Source: Armatimonadota bacterium (lineage in GTDB: Bacteria; Sysuimicrobiota; Sysuimicrobiia; Sysuimicrobiales; Humicultoraceae). From it: DNA of 64,000 nt. This document shows, one piece after another, positions 19,100 through 27,024 of the stretch. Location: assembly GCA_031081715.1 (NCBI GenBank), contig JAVHMA010000009.1, positions 1 to 64,000 of the forward strand, read 5' to 3'. A program made the position numbers and the translations under genes. Positions within the stretch are counted from its first letter, which is position 1; every line of letters begins with the position of its first letter. The notes under the pieces were generated by a model. That model made no database searches. It was given only the letters and a program-made list of their open reading frames with translations, and was not told the DNA's origin.

Positions 19100-19711
19100 C
19101 TACCCCCCCTCCACCCGCCACCCTCTCCAGAGCGCCTCCACCTGCCGGCGGGTCGCCTCCGGGGGCCCCGAGTTGTCGATCACCCAGGTCGCCTCCGCGA
19201 GCTTCTCCCGGAGCGGTCGCTGGGCGGCCAGCCGCCGGCGCGCTTCCTCCGGGGCGAGCCCGTCGCGCGCCGCCAGCCGGGCCACCTGCGCGGCCTCATC
19301 GGCGTAGACGACCACGACCCCGTCGAGGGCGTACGCGTCGCGCGATGCCGTGTCGAGCAGCAGCGGCAGGTCCACGACGACGATCGCGTCCGGCACCCGC
19401 GCGCGCACCTCCGCGACCCGCTCGGCGATGCGGCGCCGGATCCGGGGGTGGGTGATGGCGTTGAGTGTCCTCCGGGCATCCGGGTCCCGGAAGATGCGTT
19501 CGGCCACCGCCGGGCGGTCGAGGGTGCCGTCTGGGCGCAGGACCTGCGGGCCGAACGCCGCCACGATCTCGGCGAGGGCCTCGCTCCCCGGCGCGACGAC
19601 CTCGCGCGCGACCTCGTCCGCGCTGATCACGTGCGCGCCCAGCTCGCGCAGCATGGCGGCCACGGTGCTCTTCCCGCTCGCGATGCCGCCGGTAAGCCCG
19701 ACGACCTTCAC
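19100..19711 (-). CDS. coaE: Dephospho-CoA kinase
   Basis: A 203-residue CoaE that phosphorylates dephospho-CoA in the last step of coenzyme A synthesis. It has P-loop GLTGGIASGKST at the N-terminus, ADEVAREVV just after it, THPRIRRRI and the lid DLPLLLDT with VVVVYADEAAQVARL. The start is GTG 19711 after AAGG that overlaps the polA end (stop 7 bases upstream). The polA-coaE order is common in bacteria. Confidence 0.95.
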   Translation of the reverse strand: MKVVGLTGGIASGKSTVAAMLRELGAHVISADEVAREVVAPGSEALAEIVAAFGPQVLRPDGTLDRPAVAERIFRDPDARRTLNAITHPRIRRRIAERVAEVRARVPDAIVVVDLPLLLDTASRDAYALDGVVVVYADEAAQVARLAARDGLAPEEARRRLAAQRPLREKLAEATWVIDNSGPPEATRRQVEALWRGWRVEGG

Positions 19712-19717
19712 GCGACC

Positions 19718-22378
19718 TTACGCCACGGGCCGCATCTCGGCCCACGACGGCCCGGCCTTGGCCTCGGCCACCAGGGGCACCGAGAGCGGGAACGCGGCCT
19801 CCATTCGCGCTCGCACGCGAGCGGCGACGTCCTCGACCTGGCCGGAGGGCACCTCGAAGAGCAACTCATCGTGTACCTGCAGGGTCATGCGCACACCCGG
19901 GGCCGCGGGGAGGACCTCCCGCGCGATCGCCAGCATCGCCAGCTTGATGATGTCGGCGCTCGACCCCTGGATCGGCGTGTTGATCGCCGTGCGCTCCGCG
20001 GCCTCGCGCACCTGCCGGTTGCGGCTCTGCAGGTCGGGGAGGTAGCGCCGCCGGTTGAGCACCGTGGTCACGTAGCCGTCGCGGCGCGCCTCCTCGACCA
20101 CCCGCAGCATGTACTCGCGAACCCTCGGGAAGCGGGCATAGTACGCGTCGATGAACGCCCGCGCTTCCTCGCGCGCGATCCCGAGCTGCGCCGCCAGGCC
20201 GTGCTCGCTCATCCCGTAGGCGACGCCGAAGACGATGGCCTTGGCGCGCCGGCGCAGCTCGGGCGTGACCCGGTCGCCGGGCACGCCGAACACCTCGGCC
20301 GCCGTGACCGTATGGACGTCCTCGCCGCGCTCGAACGCGCCCACCAGACCCGGGTCGCGGGTGATGTGGGCCAGCACGCGCAGGTCGATCTGCGAGTAGT
20401 CCACGCTGAGCAGCGCGCAGCCGTCGGGCGCGACCACCGCGCGGCGAATCTTGCGCCCCTCCTCCGAGCGGATCGGCAGGTTCTGCAGGTTGGGCGCCTC
20501 GGTGATCACGCGGCCGGTCGCCGCGTAGGTCTGGTTAAAGGTGGTGTGCACGCGGCCGGTCTGCGGATCGGCCAGACGCGGCAGCACGTCCACGTAGGTG
20601 GACTTCAGCTTAGCGAGCTCGCGGTGCTCCAGCACTTTCGCGACGACCTCGTGCCGCGGGGCCAGGCTCTGGAGCACGTCGGCATCGGTGGAGAACCCGG
20701 TCTTGGTGCGCTTGAGCGGCGGGAGCTGTAGCTTCTCGAACAGCACGAAGCCCAGCTGCTTGGGCGACCCCAGGTTGAACTCCGTACCGGCCAGCCGGTA
20801 GATTTCGGCCTCGAGCGCGGCCAGGCGGCCGGCCAGCTCTTCACCCAGCGCGGTCAGGTAGGGTATGTCCACGGCCACGCCGGCCTCCTCCATGGCGGCG
20901 AGGACCGCAGCGAGTGGCACCTCGACGTCCCGGAACAGGGATTCCACCTCGCGCGCGCGCATGCGCTCCTCGAGCACCGGCCGGAGCCGCAGGAGCGCGG
21001 AGGCGGCCGAAGCCGCCCGGGCCGCGGCGTCGTCGTCGGGCACCTCCACGTGCAGGAACTCACGCGCGGCGGTCTCGAGCGAGTGGGTCCGCCGGCCGGG
21101 GTTGAGCACGTACGAGGCGATGCCGACGTCGAAGTCGAACCCCGCGGCGGGCATCGCGAGCCGCCGGAGCGTCAGCAGGTCGGCCTTGAGGTCGGCGCTG
21201 ATCTTGCGGACCGACGGATCGGCGAGCGCGCGCCGCAGCCCCTCGGGCAGCCCGCCCGCCGCGGCCATCCAGGCGGCGCGGCCGTCGGCCGCCACCGCGA
21301 CGGCCTCCACCGGCGCGACCAGCGGGTGCCCATCGCCCCGCACGAACGCGATCCCGATCTCGGTGGCGCCGGCCACGCAGGCGACGACGGCGTCGGGGCC
21401 CTCCGCCGGCGTCGAGGTGGCCGCCGAGGTCGCGGCGTCCAGCGGGGTCGAGACGTCGCCTGCCCGCGCCGGGAGCCCCTCCGGCGTTCCCGGCGCCGCC
21501 GAGCCGTCCTCTCCGGCGACGCGGTCGAGCAGCCCCCGGAACTCGAGCTCGCGGAAGAGGGCCGCCAGGCGCTGGCGGTCCGGGGGGCGTCGCCGCAGCG
21601 CCTCCCAGTCCACCTCCACCGGCGCGTCCGCCACCAGCGTGGCGAGCTGCTTGCTCTGGAGGACCTGCTCGCGCGCCGCAGCGAGCGCCGCCCGCGTGCG
21701 CGGCGCGACCAGCTCCAGATGCGCGTAGAGCGCCTCCACGCTCCCGAACTTCTGGACGAGCGCGCTCGCGGTCTTTTCGCCCACGCCGGGTACGCCGGGG
21801 ATGTTGTCGCTGGGGTCCCCGCGCAGGCTCTTGTAGTCTGGGAGCTGCGCCGGATCGAAGCCGAACCGCTGGCGCACGCGCTCTGCGTCGTAGACGACCG
21901 TCTCGGTGATGCCTCGACTGGTGACCATGACGCGGATGTGATCGTCGACGAGCTGCAACGTGTCCAGGTCGCCGCTCACGACCAGCACGCGCAGACCCTG
22001 CGCCGCGGCGCGGCGCGCGAGCGTGGCGATCACGTCGTCGGCCTCGAACCCCGGCGCGTCCACCGCCGGAATCCGCAGGGCCTCCAGCACCTGCCGGCTG
22101 AGCCCGATCTGGGGGCGCAGGTCGTCGGGCATCGCCTCCCGGTGCGCCTTGTAGGCCGCGTACTCCCGGTGGCGGAAGGTCGGCTCCGGGCGGTCGAAGG
22201 CCGCGGCCACGTAGTCCGGCCGCTCCTCGTCGAGCACCTTCAGGAGCATGGTGGTGAAGCCGTAGACGGCGTTGGTGGGACGGCCTCCCGAGGTGGTCAG
22301 GTAGGGCAGCGCGTAGAACGCGCGGTAGATCAGGCCGTTCGTGTCGAGCAGGACCAGCAGGTCGGACGTCGGCGCCAC
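19718..22378 (-). CDS. polA: DNA polymerase I (proofreading site absent)
   Basis: An 886-residue PolA for gap filling and Okazaki fragment processing. Residues about 1-290 are the 5' nuclease (LLVLLDTNGLIYRAFYAL, APGFEADDVIATLA, PGVPGVGEKTAS). The middle segment has the 3'-5' exonuclease fold but lacks the catalytic Asp/Glu of motif I (it reads VVACVAGATEIGIAFV), so it is probably inactive. The polymerase has motif A DYSQIDLRVLAHI, motif B RRAKAIVFGVAYG and motif C QVHDELLFEVP. The start is GTG 22378 with no Shine-Dalgarno sequence; a TGCTATACT box ends 6 bases upstream. Confidence 0.97.
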   Translation of the reverse strand: MAPTSDLLVLLDTNGLIYRAFYALPYLTTSGGRPTNAVYGFTTMLLKVLDEERPDYVAAAFDRPEPTFRHREYAAYKAHREAMPDDLRPQIGLSRQVLEALRIPAVDAPGFEADDVIATLARRAAAQGLRVLVVSGDLDTLQLVDDHIRVMVTSRGITETVVYDAERVRQRFGFDPAQLPDYKSLRGDPSDNIPGVPGVGEKTASALVQKFGSVEALYAHLELVAPRTRAALAAAREQVLQSKQLATLVADAPVEVDWEALRRRPPDRQRLAALFRELEFRGLLDRVAGEDGSAAPGTPEGLPARAGDVSTPLDAATSAATSTPAEGPDAVVACVAGATEIGIAFVRGDGHPLVAPVEAVAVAADGRAAWMAAAGGLPEGLRRALADPSVRKISADLKADLLTLRRLAMPAAGFDFDVGIASYVLNPGRRTHSLETAAREFLHVEVPDDDAAARAASAASALLRLRPVLEERMRAREVESLFRDVEVPLAAVLAAMEEAGVAVDIPYLTALGEELAGRLAALEAEIYRLAGTEFNLGSPKQLGFVLFEKLQLPPLKRTKTGFSTDADVLQSLAPRHEVVAKVLEHRELAKLKSTYVDVLPRLADPQTGRVHTTFNQTYAATGRVITEAPNLQNLPIRSEEGRKIRRAVVAPDGCALLSVDYSQIDLRVLAHITRDPGLVGAFERGEDVHTVTAAEVFGVPGDRVTPELRRRAKAIVFGVAYGMSEHGLAAQLGIAREEARAFIDAYYARFPRVREYMLRVVEEARRDGYVTTVLNRRRYLPDLQSRNRQVREAAERTAINTPIQGSSADIIKLAMLAIAREVLPAAPGVRMTLQVHDELLFEVPSGQVEDVAARVRARMEAAFPLSVPLVAEAKAGPSWAEMRPVA

Positions 22379-22384
22379 GCCCGT

Positions 22385-22393
22385 AGTATAGCA
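22385..22393 (-). promoter_or_regulatory. Extended -10 box of polA (predicted leaderless start)
   Basis: TGCTATACT (22393-22385, minus strand) is followed by ACGGGC and the GTG start. The normal +1 position coincides with the first base of the start codon. The geometry is the same as at uvrB. Confidence 0.6.
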
Positions 22394-22426
22394 GGGCCGC
22401 CCGGGCCAGCCGGCCGGTGCCGCGCC

Positions 22427-23641
22427 CTACGCCGCCGGCGTCGCTCGCCCCGTGACCCGGCGGACGATCGCCCACGCCGCGCCGCCCAGGAGCGCGAGCG
22501 GCAGCAGACCGGCGGCGAACGCCGCGGCGGCCGCGCCCACGTCCAGCACCTGGCGCACGGTCGCGAGGAACGCCCCCTGGATTTGCGCGATCGCGCGGCC
22601 GGCGTCCCAGAACCCACCGGGGACCGCCTTCGGCTTCTCGCTCAGCTCGACGTGCACGGTCGCGAGCTCGACGCGATTGGCCAGGACCCGATGGCGCCCG
22701 GTCAGGCGCTCAATCTCCCCGCGCACCCTGGTCACCTCGTTCTCGATCGCCATCAGGTCGGCGATCTTCGTAGCGCGGTCCATGAAGGACAGCAGGCGGG
22801 CCTCCTGGCGCTCCAGGTTGCGGATGCGCGCATCGAGGTCCACGAACTCCTCGCTCACGTCCTGACCCGAGACCGCCCGGCGCTGGACGGTGCCCAGGGT
22901 CTCCACCTGCTGGAGCACCTCGCCGAACCTCGCGGCCGGGACCCGCAGCACGTACGTCCCGCGCCGCGCCCCACCCTGCTCGCTGGTCGCCGACTCGGCG
23001 ACGAACCCGCCGGCGCCCTCGGCGAGCTGCAGCAGGCGACGGGCGGCCTCGTCGAACCGCTCGACCTCGATCGCGAGTTGACCGGTGCGGACGACCTGAC
23101 GCAGCGCCGGCAGCCCGGCCGCCGAGCCCGGTACCGCCGGCACGCCCGGCACCGCCGGGCCCGCGACGTCCCGTGGCAGCCGCGGTCCGGGCGCCGGGGC
23201 CGGTGCCGCGCCCGGCACCGGAGCGCCGCGCAGGGCGGGCCGCGGCTCCTCGGCGAGGTCGAGCCGCGCCTCCGGCAAGACCTGCCGCGTCAGGTTGAGC
23301 CCGAACAACCCGATCAGCGCCGCGGCCGCCACGGCCGCGACCCCGCGCCAGGAGAGGTGGAGGCGTGGCCTCCACCGCATCATGTCCCAGGCGGGCATCG
23401 TGTGCGGCTGCGGCAGCGCGGCGAGCCTGGCCCGCACGCGGTCCGCGAACCCCTGCGGCGCTCCCACCGGTTCCACCCCCCGGACCATCGCCACGGTCGC
23501 CCGCAGCTCCTCCAGCACCGCGGCGCAGGTCGCGCAGGTGTCGAGATGCGCCCGCACGCGGACCGCCTCTTGCGCGGGCAGGGCCTCGTCGAGCAGCGCG
23601 GACAGCCGCGCGCGCGCCTCCTCGTGCGTCATGGTCATCAC
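22427..23641 (-). CDS. Zinc-finger anti-sigma factor fused to a DUF4349 region
   Basis: About 404 residues. The N-terminus carries the anti-sigma zinc motif H-x3-C-x2-C (His32, Cys36, Cys39) that would hold the ECF sigma factor in the cytoplasm. A membrane helix follows (about 100-116), then a Pro/Ala-rich linker, a DUF4349-like extracytoplasmic domain with a long helical segment (DVSEEFVDLDARIRNLERQE) and a second membrane helix near 370-393. The start could be GTG 23641 (overlapping the sigma stop) or ATG at 23638 or 23632. It presumably senses an envelope signal through the outer domain. Confidence 0.85.
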   Translation of the reverse strand: MMTMTHEEARARLSALLDEALPAQEAVRVRAHLDTCATCAAVLEELRATVAMVRGVEPVGAPQGFADRVRARLAALPQPHTMPAWDMMRWRPRLHLSWRGVAAVAAAALIGLFGLNLTRQVLPEARLDLAEEPRPALRGAPVPGAAPAPAPGPRLPRDVAGPAVPGVPAVPGSAAGLPALRQVVRTGQLAIEVERFDEAARRLLQLAEGAGGFVAESATSEQGGARRGTYVLRVPAARFGEVLQQVETLGTVQRRAVSGQDVSEEFVDLDARIRNLERQEARLLSFMDRATKIADLMAIENEVTRVRGEIERLTGRHRVLANRVELATVHVELSEKPKAVPGGFWDAGRAIAQIQGAFLATVRQVLDVGAAAAAFAAGLLPLALLGGAAWAIVRRVTGRATPAA

Positions 23642-24183
23642 CCTTCGCTCCTCACCAGGTCGGCCAGGTGGGCACGCAGTGCCTCGCGCCCCCGGCTGAT
23701 CCGCGAGCGCACGGTCCCCACCGGCACCTGCAGGATGCGCGCGATCTCCTCGTAGTCGAAGCCCTGCAGGTCCCGCAGCACCACCGCCGCGCGGAACTCA
23801 GCCGGCAGGCGCGCAAGCGCGGCCCCAACCCGGCGGGCGACCTCGCGGCGGCCGGCCTCGTGTTCGGGGCCGCCCGGGGCGACGGTCTGTGGCGGCAGCT
23901 CGATCGGTGGTTGGGCCGGCCGCCGCCGGATCAGGTCGAGGGCCGCGTTGGTGGCGATGCGGTGGAGCCAGGTCGCGAATGCGGCGTCGCCGCGGAACCG
24001 CGGCAGCGCCTGATAGGCGCGGACGAAGGCGTCCTGCGCCGCGTCGGCGGCGTCCTCGTGGTTGCCGGTCACGCGGTAGGCCAGGTGGTAGACACGGTCC
24101 TGGTGCGCGCGGACGAGGGCGTCGAAGGCGTCGAGGTCTCCGCGCCGGGCGCGGGCGATCAGGGTGGACTCGTCGTCTGGCAC
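23638..24183 (-). CDS. ECF-type RNA polymerase sigma factor
   Basis: A 181-residue sigma-70 family protein of the extracytoplasmic function group. Region 2 spans LVRAHQDRVYHLAYRVTGN to FATWLHRIATNAALDLIRRR, and region 4 spans LARLPAEFRAAVVLRD to GFDYEEIARILQVPVGTVRSR. The start is GTG 24183 after GGAGG; more upstream starts would add a low-quality extension. It overlaps the anti-sigma gene. A promoter of the type ECF factors recognise lies upstream. Confidence 0.94.
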   Translation of the reverse strand: MPDDESTLIARARRGDLDAFDALVRAHQDRVYHLAYRVTGNHEDAADAAQDAFVRAYQALPRFRGDAAFATWLHRIATNAALDLIRRRPAQPPIELPPQTVAPGGPEHEAGRREVARRVGAALARLPAEFRAAVVLRDLQGFDYEEIARILQVPVGTVRSRISRGREALRAHLADLVRSEG

Positions 24184-24218
24184 CGCCGCCTCCGGGTCAC
24201 GTCCGGACTGTCGCGGGA

Positions 24219-24247
24219 TTAGACGTGGCCCGAGGGGATTAGTTCCC
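24219..24247 (-). promoter_or_regulatory. Likely autoregulated ECF promoter of the sigma operon
   Basis: The minus strand reads GGGAAC (24247-24242), 17 bases, then GTCTAA (24224-24219). This closely resembles the GGAAC...GTC pattern of ECF sigma promoters. A repeat of GGATTAG on the plus strand (24216-24222 and 24236-24242) is spaced 20 bases, two helical turns. Predicted leader before GTG 24183 is about 28 bases and contains GGAGG. Confidence 0.6.
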
Positions 24248-24326
24248 GAGGGGCGCGGAGAACGCGTCGGGCCACAAGTCGCGAGCCATGGCCGAGGCGT
24301 GCCATGCACAGGACCGGAGCAGTGGT

Positions 24327-24334
24327 GCTATACT
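24327..24334 (+). promoter_or_regulatory. Extended -10 promoter of tRNA-Leu(CAA)
   Basis: TG at 24326-24327, one base, then TATACT (24329-24334) precede the tRNA by 11 bases, so +1 would be near 24341. No convincing -35 is seen. Confidence 0.6.
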
Positions 24335-24345
24335 CAATCGGGAAC

Positions 24346-24432
24346 GCCGGGGTGTCGGAAGCGGTAGACGACTCGGTCTCAAAAACCGATGGGGGAAACC
24401 CCGTGCGGGTTCGAGTCCCGCCCCCGGCACCA
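24346..24432 (+). tRNA. tRNA-Leu (CAA)
   Basis: An 87-nt class II tRNA with acceptor GCCGGGG/CCCCGGC, discriminator A and encoded CCA. Anticodon stem TCGGT/ACCGA encloses CTCAAAA, anticodon CAA. A variable-arm hairpin GGGG/CCCC and T-arm GCGGGTTCGAGTCCCGC (24405-24421) are present. It lies 88 bases before the LAGLIDADG gene on the same strand. Confidence 0.97.
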
Positions 24433-24520
24433 GGACATCTCGTGGCTATGCCCCCCGCAAACCACGGACCAACGTGTCGACCATTCTCGTGGGGCACGAT
24501 GCGTCCTCCCGGGAGGATCG

Positions 24521-25270
24521 ATGGCGGGCATGCCTCGTGGGCTGGAGAGTCGGCGGACGTGGCGGCCGGATCTGGCTTATGCCGTGGGGCTGATCACCAC
24601 CGATGGGAATCTCTCTCCCGACGGCAGGCACATCACGCTCGTTTCTCGCGATCTGGAGCTGTTGGAAACCTTCAAGCACATCCTTCAGCTGCGCGTGCGA
24701 GTCGCGCACCATGCCGGCGGCTACTCAACCGCGTACCATGTCGTTTTCAGCGACCGGCTGTTCCACGAGTGGCTCAGCAGTATCGGGCTGACCCCGCGGA
24801 AGACTCACAGCATCGGCGCCCTGTGCATTCCCGACGACGTCTTCCCGGACTTTGCGCGCGGCCATCTGGACGGCGACGGGTCGATCACCCGGTACGTCGA
24901 TCGCTACAACACCAAGCTCGAGCCGTCCGATGTGTATCAGCGCCTGTATACGCGCTTTCTCTCGGCCAGTCGGCCGCACATGGAATGGTTCCGCGCGCGG
25001 GTGGCGGCGCTGCTGGGCGTACGGGGCTACATGGCCACCGATCGCCGTACCCCGGACCGCGTGCCGCTCTACCGGCTTCACTTCGCCAAGAAGGAGTCGG
25101 TCGCGCTCCTCCGGTGGATGTACTACGCACCGGACGTTCCGTGCCTGACGCGTAAGCGCACGATCGCCGAGCCGTTCCTCACCGGGACTCTGCGTGACTT
25201 CCGTTACCCTGCGGGACTCGAATCCGCGATTCGTCGCGGCGACGGGTCGCCTGGGACGGGACCGCCGTAG
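24521..25270 (+). CDS. Free-standing LAGLIDADG-family homing endonuclease
   Basis: A 249-residue protein with two LAGLIDADG helices: first AYAVGLITTDGNLS (about residues 20-33), second DFARGHLDGDGSITRY (about 108-123). The acidic residues are those expected to bind the catalytic metal. Two-motif proteins of this family act as monomers that cut a long asymmetric site. The start is ATG 24521 after GGGAGG, part of a CCTCCCGGGAGG palindrome. It lies just behind tRNA-Leu(CAA), is one of few plus-strand genes, and its 3' end overlaps the convergent oxidoreductase by 92 bases. No surrounding intein or intron was identified. Confidence 0.85.
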   Translation: MAGMPRGLESRRTWRPDLAYAVGLITTDGNLSPDGRHITLVSRDLELLETFKHILQLRVRVAHHAGGYSTAYHVVFSDRLFHEWLSSIGLTPRKTHSIGALCIPDDVFPDFARGHLDGDGSITRYVDRYNTKLEPSDVYQRLYTRFLSASRPHMEWFRARVAALLGVRGYMATDRRTPDRVPLYRLHFAKKESVALLRWMYYAPDVPCLTRKRTIAEPFLTGTLRDFRYPAGLESAIRRGDGSPGTGPP

Positions 25271-26315
25271 CATCCGACCGTCCTTCCTCCTCCCGCATGA
25301 CCCCCAGGTAGTGCCGGAAGAACCACCCCCGCACCCGCGGCCGTGCCAGCCACCGCGCCCCCGCTCCCAGCCACCGCGGCGGCAGCCCGAGCACCAGCAG
25401 GTTCGCCCACAGCAGCCCCCGGTACCGCCGCCGCGAACGAGCCACGAACGCCCGGTACGCCGCAACCGCCTCCGCGTGCGTGAGCGTGCCGTCGAGCACC
25501 CGCTGCGCCAGCGCGCCGCATCGGTCCCCGGCCAGCACCGCGGTGCGGATCCCCTCGCCCGACAGCGGCAGGCAGTGGCCGGCCGCGTCCCCGGCCACGA
25601 ACACGTCGCCCGTGGTGCCAGAGGTCCAGCCCGTGGCCAGGTACCCGCCGTGCACCGCACCCGCCCGCACTCCCCACCGCGCCATGAACCGCTCGAGGGC
25701 CGGACGAAGCTTCGTCCGGCCACGGTAGGACAGCACGCCGAAGCGCGTCGCCCCGCCGCAGGGGAACGCCCAGGCATAGCCGTCGCGAATCTCGGGCACG
25801 AAGTGGAAGTGCAGCCCGGGCTCGACCGACACCGGCACCTCGGATTCGATGCCGAACGCCACGCGCCGCCCCCGGAGGGGCCCGGCGAGCGCCGCGCGCG
25901 GTCCGGTCGCGTCGATGAGCAGGCGGGCCTCGACCGTGCCCGCCGACGTGCGCACTCGTCGGCCCTCACGGCCGAGGACTGCAACACACCGGAACTCCGC
26001 GCCGGCCCCGGAGGCGGCCGTCAGGCAGAACCGCCGGTAGTCGAAGGTGACGAACGGCTCAGGCAACGGCCAGACCGCGCGGCCGCGCGGCGTGTGAATC
26101 ACCAGCGCGTCGTGGACCTGCTGGATCGCCGCCGTCGCGCCCATCATCTCGACGATGGCGCGCGGCGCCGCGCACGCCGACGTCACACCGTCGCCGATCG
26201 CCTGCCGGTCCAGGAGGAGCACGCGGCCGCGTAACCGCCGGGCGGCCGCGAGCCCGGCGAACGACGCGCCGGCGACGACCGCGTCGTAGGCCGGGCTACT
26301 CGACGGGCCGGGCAT
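25179..26315 (-). CDS. FAD-dependent oxidoreductase, geranylgeranyl-reductase-like
   Basis: A 378-residue flavoprotein. The N-terminal Rossmann motif is AVVAGASFAGLAAARRL, a variant of GxGxxG, and the GD box is GDVFVAGDAAGHCLPLSGEGI. The family reduces isoprenoid chains or hydroxylates aromatic rings; the substrate cannot be told. It begins 20 bases inside the DUF881 gene end. The last 25 or so residues (from about SQATRRRDESRIR) are low-complexity and encoded within the overlap with the endonuclease gene, so they may be an extension created by that insertion. Confidence 0.85.
   Translation of the reverse strand: MPGPSSSPAYDAVVAGASFAGLAAARRLRGRVLLLDRQAIGDGVTSACAAPRAIVEMMGATAAIQQVHDALVIHTPRGRAVWPLPEPFVTFDYRRFCLTAASGAGAEFRCVAVLGREGRRVRTSAGTVEARLLIDATGPRAALAGPLRGRRVAFGIESEVPVSVEPGLHFHFVPEIRDGYAWAFPCGGATRFGVLSYRGRTKLRPALERFMARWGVRAGAVHGGYLATGWTSGTTGDVFVAGDAAGHCLPLSGEGIRTAVLAGDRCGALAQRVLDGTLTHAEAVAAYRAFVARSRRRYRGLLWANLLVLGLPPRWLGAGARWLARPRVRGWFFRHYLGVMREEEGRSDATAVPSQATRRRDESRIRVPQGNGSHAESR
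25211..25227 (-). repeat. Inverted near-copy of a tRNA T-arm
   Basis: GCGGATTCGAGTCCCGC on the minus strand matches the T-arm of tRNA-Leu(CAA) at 24405-24421 in 16 of 17 bases, in opposite orientation. The two copies bracket the endonuclease gene. The rest of the tRNA is not present here. Confidence 0.5.
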
Positions 26316-27024
26316 GTTCGAACTTCATCACGGCGCGGTACGCCGGCACCTGAAGGTCCGCGTGCCGCGCGACGACGATCGAGAGGCCGAGCGCGCGCAG
26401 GCCGTCCACCAGCCCGCCGCGGATGTTGAGCGCGCCGTCGAGCGTCGCCGGGTCGCCGATCGCGGTGACGACGAACGGCCCGTTGAGCCGCTGGAGGTTG
26501 ACCACCACGGTGCCGCCCACCTGGCCGAACCCGGTCATCGCGGTGACCCGCTGTCCGTTCACCGAGACCGCCTCCGCGCCCGCAGCCCAGAGCTCGTTGA
26601 TGACGCTGACCAGGTCCTGGTAGGTAACGACCACCGGGGTGGCGCCGGGTGGTTGCGCCTTGGCGTCCGCGAGCGCGACCGTGACACCCGGACCGCGCAT
26701 AACCTTCAACCCGGCCAGGGCGCGCAGGCTCTCGAGCTCGCGGCTCATCGCGGCGGTCAGCGTCCGGCCCGCGGTGGCCGCGCGCTCCACCTCGACCTGG
26801 CGACGCTGGAGCGTCTCGACCTGACGCTCGAGCGCCAGCCGGGCCTCCCGTTCCTGGCGCAGCAGCGTGGCGAGCGCGTACACGTTGCGCGTCGGCACCT
26901 CGGGCTGGGCGTGCAGCAGCCGGCCCGCTCGCACCTGGACCACGAACAGGAAGCCCAGCCCGGCGAGCACCACCGCGGCAATGAGCTGCAGCCCGGTCAC
27001 GCGCGCCGGGCGCCGCGCGCTCAC
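26296..27024 (-). CDS. DUF881 family membrane-anchored protein
   Basis: 242 residues. One membrane helix (about 8-27, GLQLIAAVVLAGLGFLFVVQ) is followed by a coiled coil (about 45-95, LLRQEREARLALERQVETLQ). The conserved DUF881 domain follows (LKVMRGPGVTVALADA, LVSVINELWAAGAEAVSVNGQRVT, ALNIRGGLVDGLRALGLSI). The family, found mainly in Firmicutes and Actinobacteria near cell-division genes, has no settled function. The start is GTG 27024 (GTGA overlap with the thioredoxin gene) after GGAGG. Confidence 0.88.
   Translation of the reverse strand: MSARRPARVTGLQLIAAVVLAGLGFLFVVQVRAGRLLHAQPEVPTRNVYALATLLRQEREARLALERQVETLQRRQVEVERAATAGRTLTAAMSRELESLRALAGLKVMRGPGVTVALADAKAQPPGATPVVVTYQDLVSVINELWAAGAEAVSVNGQRVTAMTGFGQVGGTVVVNLQRLNGPFVVTAIGDPATLDGALNIRGGLVDGLRALGLSIVVARHADLQVPAYRAVMKFEHARPVE

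Noticed and set aside
25211-25227. A second tRNA gene at the end of the endonuclease gene
   Set aside because: Only the T-arm is recognisable; no acceptor, anticodon or D-arm can be folded.
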